Source: a virus
DNA length: 37,973 nt
IMG/VR virus record: IMGVR_UViG_3300042691_014315
Location: 1-37,973 of that record
Strand: one strand, 5' to 3'
Shown here: positions 24,649-30,038 of the stretch, in pieces
How positions within the stretch are numbered: the first letter of the stretch is position 1
Layout of the letters: each line of letters opens with the position of its first letter
Notes under the pieces: generated by a model
Databases searched by the model: none
The model's input: the letters and a program-made list of their open reading frames with translations, nothing else
What the model was told of the DNA's origin: nothing
Translations under genes and position numbers: made by a program

Positions 24649-25121
24649 TTTGTCGCTCCCTTCATGTTGCGCGTGTATGTCGTGCCGTTCAATTTTGCCG
24701 CGTGCTTATTTGCGCCATGCAGAACCGTCGTATGGTCACGGTTACAGAACCGTCCGATTTGCAGCATAGAATAGCCAGCTTGTTTTAGCAGATAAAACGC
24801 TTCTTGCCGGGCTTCAACAAAACGCGGCGAACGACATTTGCCGACGATATCGTTAGGCGTCATATCGTGCCGCGTTGCGACGTCGTGCAAAATTTTGACG
24901 TATTGCCGCGCGTTAGGCTTCGGTGCTGGCAATGGCTCAGGCGCTGGCGGTGGTCGCCGAACGACTGGCGCGTGTTTTGTCACGGGCTCAGGCTCAGGCA
25001 ATGGTTGCGGTCTGATCCGCTCAATTGGGATAGTAGGTCGCGCCATGCGCGGATCGCCGAGGCGCGTCCGTATCGCCTTGTAGTGCTCTGATAGCGTCTC
25101 GCGCGTCATCGTAACTGTCAT
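24645..25121 (-). CDS. protein with DnaA domain IV-type DNA-binding C-terminus
   Basis: 158 residues. A Pro-rich linker (about 40-70) joins a short N-terminal helix to a C-terminal domain matching DnaA domain IV: VATRHDMTPNDIVGKCRSPR, RQEAFYLLKQAGYSMLQIGR, then FCNRDHTTVLHGANKHA, the RDHTTV.H element that contacts the DnaA box. No AAA+ domain is present, so it cannot act as an ATP-driven initiator by itself. It could mark the phage origin, recruit or block host DnaA, or be a transcription regulator. A strong AAGGGGG ribosome site precedes ATG 25121. Confidence 0.85.
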   Translation of the reverse strand: MTVTMTRETLSEHYKAIRTRLGDPRMARPTIPIERIRPQPLPEPEPVTKHAPVVRRPPPAPEPLPAPKPNARQYVKILHDVATRHDMTPNDIVGKCRSPRFVEARQEAFYLLKQAGYSMLQIGRFCNRDHTTVLHGANKHAAKLNGTTYTRNMKGATK

Positions 25122-25215
25122 AGTGCCCCCTTGGTATATCGTATTCGTCGATTACTAAATAGCAGAGTATTTCACTTGGATTGTCGGGATCAATCACGGG
25201 TTCAATCGTCATCAT
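25021..25215 (-). CDS. small hypothetical protein overlapping the DnaA-like gene
   Basis: 64 residues (opening MMTIEPVIDPDNPSEILCYL, then VIDEYDIPRGHYDSYDDARD). The first 45 residues look like an ordinary small alpha/beta protein; the last 33 codons overlap the start of the DnaA-like gene by 101 bases in another frame. Either this overlap is real or the DnaA-like protein starts further in. The ribosome site is weak. It overlaps the preceding gene by 14 bases. Confidence 0.5.
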   Translation of the reverse strand: MMTIEPVIDPDNPSEILCYLVIDEYDIPRGHYDSYDDARDAIRALQGDTDAPRRSAHGATYYPN

Positions 25216-25390
25216 GGCGCGGCCCGTTCATCGTTACTGGCGTGATCTCGTGGATAAAAAATTCCGCGTCAATCTCGCCCCAATCTTTGAACTTGTATTT
25301 TAGCGCAAGCTCAAGCGCCTCGTCCTCATCCTCTGCCATGATCTCAATTTGATAAACTACGCTTGCGCGGATCGTGTACTCTGCACGCAT
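25202..25390 (-). CDS. small acidic protein
   Basis: 62 residues from ATG 25390, placed there because GAGGAGG lies 8-14 bases upstream. Sequence: MRAEYTIRASVVYQIEIMAE, then DEDEALELALKYKFKDWGEI. The beta-strand, acidic helix and F/W pattern resembles small phage proteins of the 'EAxELA' type with unknown role. A longer frame upstream (to 25504) lies in the structured leader and is unlikely to be translated. Confidence 0.6.
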   Translation of the reverse strand: MRAEYTIRASVVYQIEIMAEDEDEALELALKYKFKDWGEIDAEFFIHEITPVTMNGPRHDDD

Positions 25391-25425
25391 GGTTAGTCCC
25401 TCCTCTCGTTTTGATTGCGCCTCAT

Positions 25426-25475
25426 GGCAATCAGTGAGACAGCGCGCGCTTGGCACGCTGTCCTGACTGATTGTC
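25426..25475. repeat. 50-base imperfect palindrome in an operon leader
   Basis: CAATCAGT (25428-25435) pairs with ACTGATTG (25466-25473), and GACAGCG (25438-25444) with CGCTGTC (25456-25462), separated by a 2/3-base internal bulge and closed by an 11-base loop. It lies about 40 bases upstream of the minus-strand gene starting at 25390. No T-run follows on the minus strand, so it is more likely an operator, a leader RNA structure or a protein-binding site than a terminator. Confidence 0.55.
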
Positions 25476-25502
25476 ACGCGGCGCGCCAAGCTACGCGTTC
25501 CC

Positions 25503-25596
25503 ACGCGCCGGAATTAAACGCGCCGGTCAAGTTGTAATTTGAGACAATAAAAAAGACGCGCCGGAAATAATCCGACGCGCCGGTCAAGTTGTAATT
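25503..25596. repeat. imperfect tandem repeat with four CGCGCCGG cores
   Basis: A 22-base sequence (ACGCGCCGGTCAAGTTGTAA plus TT) occurs at 25518-25539 and 25575-25596. Each copy is accompanied by a further ACGCGCCGGAA-like element (25503 and 25556), giving two imperfect units. Read on the minus strand the units carry TTGACC and overlap a terminator hairpin. They lie between two minus-strand genes and may have arisen by duplication of a terminator. Confidence 0.6.
25544..25579 (-). terminator. intrinsic terminator, minus strand
   Basis: On the minus strand CGCGTCGGA and TCCGGCGCG form a 9-bp stem (one U-G pair) with a 5-base loop, followed by TCTTTTTTATTG. It lies 16 bases after the stop of the gene ending at 25595, so the two genes 25595-25891 and 25944-26159 form a separate transcript from the rest of the minus-strand cluster unless there is readthrough. 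Confidence 0.75.
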
Positions 25597-25891
25597 AAGC
25601 GAAAGCTTCCTCTGGTTTGTCGTCGGTCAATTCATAGTTTTCGCGCATGTGCTTAGCTATTTCATACCAATTCACATCACTGATAAATGCGCGGGCATAT
25701 TCAAGCGCCAGACCATCCGGCATGTCCATCTCCAAAATTTCAATAGCATATTCTTTAAGGGTTTGGCCTAACTCATAAGTGCTAAACTTTTCCCAACCAT
25801 TGTCGCGCGGATCAATTCCGTCGAATATCTCAAGATTGACGCGCCATGTCGCATAATTAGTCCAGCCGTTGTATGTGTTGTCATTCGTCAT
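25595..25891 (-). CDS. DUF7249-like phage protein (NGWTNYATW motif)
   Basis: 98 residues from ATG 25891 (ribosome site AAGGGGAG). The opening NTYNGWTNYATWRVNLEIFD is the hallmark of a widespread small phage family, usually found in early regions, with a helical remainder (LKEYAIEILEMDMPDGLALE, FISDVNWYEIAKHMRE). No biochemical role is established. It ends in a repeat-associated terminator. Confidence 0.75.
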   Translation of the reverse strand: MTNDNTYNGWTNYATWRVNLEIFDGIDPRDNGWEKFSTYELGQTLKEYAIEILEMDMPDGLALEYARAFISDVNWYEIAKHMRENYELTDDKPEEAFA

Positions 25892-25943
25892 TTTGTGCTC
25901 TCCCCTTGCTAAAGATTGTTTTGCAATATTGCGCCGTGACGTG

Positions 25944-26159
25944 TCAAGCGTCAATAAAATCAGAATAAGACTGGATCGATTGCGTTGGTAGCAACGCGCG
26001 GTCTGTCATTTCGTTATGTATTAAAAGCGCGCGGTCAGCGTCGGAAATTGCGTTTTCGTTTTCAGTCGGCGCGCAATAGGTAGCCCACAAGCTACTTAAT
26101 TCACGGTCTGATAAACGCTTAACCCAATCTTGATACGCGTTAAATTGCTCAGTCGTCAT
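25944..26159 (-). CDS. small early protein next to the iteron region
   Basis: 71 residues from ATG 26159 with a GGGAGA ribosome site; upstream in-frame ATG 26249 lies in the regulatory region and is not used in this reading. Helical, acidic (QFNAYQDWVKRLSDRELSSL, ADRALLIHNEMTDRALL). It is the first gene leftward from the iteron-rich region and so probably among the earliest expressed. No family recognised. Confidence 0.55.
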   Translation of the reverse strand: MTTEQFNAYQDWVKRLSDRELSSLWATYCAPTENENAISDADRALLIHNEMTDRALLPTQSIQSYSDFIDA

Positions 26160-26580
26160 TTGTCTGTCTCCCGGTTTGCGTCGTCGACGCGTTGTTGATG
26201 CAACAGAATTTATAGCATCTAATGGCGTTGTCAATAGGGTGCAAAACATTATTTTGCGTTTTGGCTGAAATTGTCATGGATTGTCGTGTGGGTTGGGGGG
26301 TGATGACAAGGGTTAAGTTACTGTCACGCTTAGGGAAATTTGGGTTTTTGTTATAATTGTCAAATTGTCATCTATATATTTTAAGAATATGATGATATAT
26401 TATATAATACTAATATAAATGTGAACAAGAATCCGCACGCAGAATTGCGCTCACCGTTTTGGTCGCGACTTAAACATCGATGACAATTGACAATCGTGAC
26501 AATTTGCATGGCCAAGCATTTGACTGGCATGAAATTAAAAGCTAATATTTTTAGGGTGACAATTTGACAAGGTGACAATC
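26160..26580. promoter_or_regulatory. AT-rich iteron region: candidate replication origin / divergent control region
   Basis: The only gene-free stretch above 300 bases. It holds eleven exact TTGTCA/TGACAA copies, at 26228, 26271, 26304, 26357, 26365, 26481, 26488, 26497, 26557, 26565 and 26573, plus TTGTCG at 26281 and CTGTCA at 26321. Left copies mostly read TTGTCA and all right copies read TGACAA, so they face each other across a very AT-rich block (26371-26422). Spacing within clusters is 7-9 bases. The genes on either side diverge. The arrangement suits a theta-type origin (iterons plus unwinding element) or a multi-site operator. Confidence 0.55.
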
Positions 26581-26868
26581 ATGAACCCGATGACTGACTT
26601 GCTTTTTGATACGCTGCACAGCCGACGCGACTTGCGCGATCGCTTAGATCGCTTCACGCGATGGGGTTACATGACAAGAAAACAATCAAGTGAATTGGAT
26701 CGCTTGATTGCGCCTGGCTTGCCTTGCTTGCTGACCCTGTCTTGCCGGGTAAAGAAAGGCGACGTGCATGTGAAGGTTGGTGAAGGTGAAAGCGCAAAAG
26801 AATTTAAGCTAGACGCAAGCGCTTGCGTGCATCGCGCTGCTAGCGTCAAGCATTGTGCGCTGAGTTAA
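26581..26868 (+). CDS. small basic protein right of the iteron region
   Basis: 95 residues from ATG 26581 (ribosome site AAGGTGA, which overlaps the last iteron). Basic helical N-terminus (LHSRRDLRDRLDRFTRWGYM, then TRKQSSELDRLIA) followed by a beta-like C-terminal half with CRVKKGDVHVKVGEG. The ribosome site lying within a TGACAA repeat suggests that a protein bound to the repeats could shut off this gene. Possibly a DNA-binding regulator; not recognised. Confidence 0.55.
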   Translation: MNPMTDLLFDTLHSRRDLRDRLDRFTRWGYMTRKQSSELDRLIAPGLPCLLTLSCRVKKGDVHVKVGEGESAKEFKLDASACVHRAASVKHCALS

Positions 26869-27019
26869 TTTACAATCTAACGTTGTGTATTAGATTGAAA
26901 CACAGAATTGACGGGGGGTAGGGCCCTGCGAAAGGGCCTTGAGTTTGGGCAGGGTCTGCAAAAATTTTTTATTTTTTATAAAATTTGCAAAGCCCCCGAT
27001 GAAAGGTTATCTTTGACAC
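26869..27019 (+). promoter_or_regulatory. structured leader before the terminase genes
   Basis: 151 bases with two mutually exclusive stems. Stem A pairs AGGGCCC (26920-26926) with GGGCCTT (26934-26940). Stem B pairs GGGCCCTGC (26921-26929) with GCAGGGTCT (26949-26957), 9 pairs including G-U. A run of A and T (26960-26985) follows. Either stem could work as the terminator of the upstream gene, or the pair as an attenuator for the late operon. No confident promoter was seen. Confidence 0.45.
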
Positions 27020-27487
27020 ATGTTTGAATCACTGCCTTACGAACCACGCGAAATCAAAGCCACAGAGGCGCGGCTTCAGCGCATCTATGAAGCTGCCACG
27101 TTCGGGCTTAAAGGTGACGCCTTGGCCTTGGCGGCGGGTATGCTGCCGTCAGAGTACCGGCGGCTCTGCCAGATGGACCCTATGGCCGAGATGGCTGAGA
27201 TGAAGGGACGCGCCGACTCGGAGATGAAGGTCGCCAAGACGCTGTACAAAGCAGCCGAGGAGGGCGACGCCAAGGCGGCGCTGGCGATCTTGCAGCACCG
27301 CCATGAGTGGTCGGCCAAGCAAGAGATCAGCGTGGACGTGTACCAGCGCATCTCAATCACACAAGCGCTGGCAGACGCCAAGACACGCGTTATTGAGGGG
27401 ATAGTAACCAATGGCTCAGATGCCAATCTACAACTCGGCAGACGAACAAGTCTTGATGTCGACCCTGTGGTCGCCGAGGCTGGCTGA
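27020..27487 (+). CDS. terS: terminase small subunit
   Basis: 155 residues (P22 gp3: 162). N-terminal helices with a helix-turn-helix-like segment (GLKGDALALAAGMLPSEYRR) are followed by a long helix (DSEMKVAKTLYKAAEEGDAK, ALAILQHRHEWSAK) and EISVDVYQRISITQAL, a pattern common to small terminases of this phage group. It should bind the packaging site and load the large subunit. The gene lies directly before terL and overlaps it by 77 bases. Confidence 0.85.
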   Translation: MFESLPYEPREIKATEARLQRIYEAATFGLKGDALALAAGMLPSEYRRLCQMDPMAEMAEMKGRADSEMKVAKTLYKAAEEGDAKAALAILQHRHEWSAKQEISVDVYQRISITQALADAKTRVIEGIVTNGSDANLQLGRRTSLDVDPVVAEAG

Positions 27488-28937
27488 CGACCCGGAAGCG
27501 TTTGTACTTTTTTGTTTTCCTTGGGGCCAGCCAAACACACCGCTCGCTAATTTCTCAGGCCCGCGCAAATGGCAGCGCGAGCGCCTGCGGGAGATCGCCG
27601 AGCATATCAAGAAAAACAAAGGCCAGCTCCAGATGGACACGCTGCGGAAAGCGGTCTCGTCCGGGCGCGGTATTGGTAAGTCGGCGCTTGTCAGTTGGTT
27701 GATCCTGTGGATGCTGACGACCCGCATAGGATCGACGGTCATCGTCAGCGCCAACTCGGAAGCGCAGCTCCGCTCGGTCACATGGGGCGAGTTGACCAAG
27801 TGGACGGCGATGGCAATCAACAACCACTGGTGGGAAATCTCAGCGACCAAGCTGACGCCCGCCAAGTGGGTCTGTGAGCTGGTCGAGCGCGACCTGAAGA
27901 AAGGCACGCGCTACTGGGCGGCGGAAGGCAAGCTGTGGTCGGAAGAGAACCCTGACAGCTACGCGGGTGTGCATAACCATGACGGCATGATGCTGATCTT
28001 TGACGAAGCATCAGGTATCCCTGACGCGATCTGGTCGGTCGGGGCGGGCTTTTTTACGGAAAACATACTGGACCGCTACTGGTTCGCGTTCTCGAACCCC
28101 CGCCGTAATCAGGGGTATTTCTTTGAATGTTTCAACGCGAAACGTGATTTCTGGTCAACGACGCAAGTTGACGCCCGCACGGTCGAGGGGACCGACAAGA
28201 TGGTCTATGAGCAGATCATCGCGGAGTACGGCGAGGACTCGGCGCAGGCCAAGGTCGAAGTGTATGGCGAGTTTCCGTCAGAAGGCGACGACCAGTTCAT
28301 CGGGCCCGCCTTGGTCGAAGAGGCTATGCGGCGGGAGCAGCACAAAGACATGACCGCCCCCTTGGTGATGGGCATCGACCCTGCGCGTGGTGGGCTGGAC
28401 TCGACGGTCATTGTGCTGCGGCGGGGGCGTGATCTTGTTACGATCAAACGCTACCAAGGCGAGGACACGATGATGATCGTGGGGCGCGTGATCGACATGA
28501 TCGAAGAGCATAAGCCGACGCTGGTCGTCATGGACGAGGGCGGGCTGGGGTATGGTATTCTTGACCGCCTGAACGAACAGCGTTACAAGGTCAAAGGTGT
28601 TAATTTTGGCTGGAAGGCCAAGAACTCGATCATGTGGGGCAACAAGCGCGCCGAGATGTGGGGCGCTATGAAGGACTGGCTGAAGTCAGCGTCGCTACCA
28701 CAGGACCGGCAGCTTAAGGCCGATCTGACGGGGCCGTTGAAAAAACCGAACTCTTCGGGTACAGTCTTTCTTGAAGGGAAGAAGGAAATGCGAGCACGGG
28801 GCTTGGCATCGCCTGACGCAGCAGACGCGCTGGCCGTGACGTTCGCATATCCGGTTGCCCATCGTGAATATAAGGAAGGCCCTGTTCGCAAGATAAGTTC
28901 AGGGTCTGGCGCAACTCTTACATGGATGGGTAGCTAA
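27411..28937 (+). CDS. terL: terminase large subunit
   Basis: 508 residues (P22 gp2: 499). ATPase: Walker A SGRGIGKSA (84-92) and Walker B MLIFDEASG (194-202). Nuclease: GIDPARGG (Asp323), VVMDEGG (Asp375) and SPDAADALAVTFAY near residue 480, the three-acid RNase H-like site. It pumps DNA into the prohead through the portal and cuts it. Start ATG 27411 lies within terS in another frame. Confidence 0.95.
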   Translation: MAQMPIYNSADEQVLMSTLWSPRLADDPEAFVLFCFPWGQPNTPLANFSGPRKWQRERLREIAEHIKKNKGQLQMDTLRKAVSSGRGIGKSALVSWLILWMLTTRIGSTVIVSANSEAQLRSVTWGELTKWTAMAINNHWWEISATKLTPAKWVCELVERDLKKGTRYWAAEGKLWSEENPDSYAGVHNHDGMMLIFDEASGIPDAIWSVGAGFFTENILDRYWFAFSNPRRNQGYFFECFNAKRDFWSTTQVDARTVEGTDKMVYEQIIAEYGEDSAQAKVEVYGEFPSEGDDQFIGPALVEEAMRREQHKDMTAPLVMGIDPARGGLDSTVIVLRRGRDLVTIKRYQGEDTMMIVGRVIDMIEEHKPTLVVMDEGGLGYGILDRLNEQRYKVKGVNFGWKAKNSIMWGNKRAEMWGAMKDWLKSASLPQDRQLKADLTGPLKKPNSSGTVFLEGKKEMRARGLASPDAADALAVTFAYPVAHREYKEGPVRKISSGSGATLTWMGS

Positions 28938-28939
28938 TC

Positions 28940-29404
28940 ATGGGTGATACCAAATCAATCGGCATCGCATACCGCGATCAGGACATTGACGGCGGCACAA
29001 TCGGCGCGACAACGCCATCAACAGGCCGTTTCACAACGCTTTCCGCTACATCGCTCTCGGCTCCGACAATGACCGCCTCAGGCGATCTGTACATCAAGTC
29101 GGCAACGGTTGCAGCAACAGGCTCAACACAAGGCGACGCAGCACAGCTCGCAGGCGGATTCACGCTTGTGACCGCAGCAGACGCAACCAAAGGTGTGAAG
29201 CTGCCAGCAGCCGTCGCAGGCCGCGTCATCATCATTAAGAACGCAGACGCAGCCAACGCAGTGTTGAAGGTCTATCCGGCAACGGACGACGCGATCAACG
29301 CAATCGCTGCCAACAGCGCCTACAGCATGGCGGCTAAAACGTCGATGATGCTCGTCGCATACGATTCGACGACATGGTACACGCTCCCGCTGCTGGCGAG
29401 CTAA
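28940..29404 (+). CDS. head-fibre/decoration-like protein
   Basis: 154 residues, two bases after terL. N-terminus DGGTIGATTPSTGRFTTLSA is a motif widely found at the start of phage fibre repeats; the body is Ala/Thr-rich with beta pattern (RVIIIKNADAANAVLKVYPA) and ends in TTWYTLPLLAS. The C-terminal 100 residues resemble the small trimeric head-fibre fold and the protein at 950-1366. Role as a capsid surface protein is inferred. Confidence 0.6.
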   Translation: MGDTKSIGIAYRDQDIDGGTIGATTPSTGRFTTLSATSLSAPTMTASGDLYIKSATVAATGSTQGDAAQLAGGFTLVTAADATKGVKLPAAVAGRVIIIKNADAANAVLKVYPATDDAINAIAANSAYSMAAKTSMMLVAYDSTTWYTLPLLAS

Positions 29405-29407
29405 TCT

Positions 29408-29656
29408 ATGGTTAGCTTGTCCGTAAAACGCGGCGAGAAACTGCCTGTCTCAAAGGGTGCGGGGCTAACGGCCAAAGGTCGTGCCAAGTACAACCGTGAG
29501 ACAGGCTCTAATCTCAAGGCTCCGGCTCCTAATCCGAAAACAAAAGCGGATGAAGGGCGTAAAAAGTCGTTTTGCGCCCGTATGGGCGGGGTTGCAGCCA
29601 AGGCCAAGAACGCAGATCGGGCCAAGGCGGCGTTGAAAAGGTGGAACTGCAAATGA
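29408..29656 (+). CDS. DUF6321-like small basic protein
   Basis: 82 residues, very basic. The pattern KGAGLTAKGRAKYNRETGSN, LKAPAPNPKTKADEGRKKSF, CARMGGV, and ALKRWNCK is strongly conserved in many phages (DUF6321) and always lies near the terminase/portal genes. The two Cys (in SFCARM and WNCK) are part of the signature. The function is unknown; a DNA- or RNA-binding or packaging role is plausible from its charge. Confidence 0.8.
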   Translation: MVSLSVKRGEKLPVSKGAGLTAKGRAKYNRETGSNLKAPAPNPKTKADEGRKKSFCARMGGVAAKAKNADRAKAALKRWNCK

Positions 29657-29799
29657 AAAAGCCCGGTCTCTACAGGAATATTCACGAAAAACGCGAGCGC
29701 ATTAAGGCGGGATCGGGCGAAAAAATGCGAAAAGTAGGGGCAAAAGGCGCTCCGACCGCAAAAGCGTTCAAAGACTCGGCCAAAACACGGAAAAAGTGA
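29653..29799 (+). CDS. 48-residue basic protein
   Basis: Sequence pattern KKPGLYRNIHEKRERIKAGS, GEKMRKVGAKGAPTAKAFKD, SAKTRKK: extremely Lys/Arg-rich. The ATG overlaps the stop of the DUF6321-like gene (ATGA). Short proteins with the same PGLYxNIHxKRxRIxAGSGE signature accompany DUF6321 in many phage genomes. Function unknown. Confidence 0.75.
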   Translation: MKKPGLYRNIHEKRERIKAGSGEKMRKVGAKGAPTAKAFKDSAKTRKK

Positions 29800-29800
29800 C

Positions 29801-29938
29801 ATGCCCCTTGTGAAATCAGCTTCAAAAGACGCATTTCGGAAGAATATCAAGGCCGAAATGAAGACAAAACCCCAAAAACAAGCTCTTGCGATCGCCTACG
29901 CGGTAAAACGCAAAGCCGCCCCCAAAAAGGGCAAATAG
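29801..29938 (+). CDS. 45-residue basic protein
   Basis: Opening MPLVKSASKDAFRKNIKAEM, then KPQKQALAIAYAVKRKAAPK. A known small phage pattern (PLVKSxSxxAFxxNIxxExxxKPxKQAxAIAY). It starts one base after the previous gene and is the third of three tandem small basic proteins between terminase and portal. Function unknown; possibly DNA condensation or a late regulatory role. Confidence 0.75.
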   Translation: MPLVKSASKDAFRKNIKAEMKTKPQKQALAIAYAVKRKAAPKKGK

Positions 29939-29975
29939 TTCGCATGTGGCAGCGCGCGGATACCGCGACCCACAC

Positions 29976-30014
29976 GGCGCAGCGGTGCCCCTCCCCGCCG
30001 CTGCGCCACTTTTT
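29976..30014 (+). terminator. intrinsic terminator between terminase block and portal
   Basis: GGCGCAGCGG (29976-29985) and CCGCTGCGCC (29998-30007) form a perfect 10-bp stem with a 12-base loop, followed by ACTTTTTC. It is a good rho-independent terminator in front of the portal gene. Since portal and head genes must be transcribed too, it implies a promoter nearby or partial readthrough. Confidence 0.75.
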
Positions 30015-30038
30015 CAAAGATAACTTGTCGGGCGCATT

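Noticed and set aside
25503-25596. CRISPR-like array from the repeated CGCGCCGG elements
   Set aside because: Only two 22-base copies with a spacer that itself contains repeat and terminator sequence; no cas genes.
26209-26234. Minus-strand TTGACA / TATAAA promoter upstream of 26159
   Set aside because: Both hexamers are good but only 14 bases apart, too close for a standard sigma-70 promoter; kept only as part of the regulatory region.
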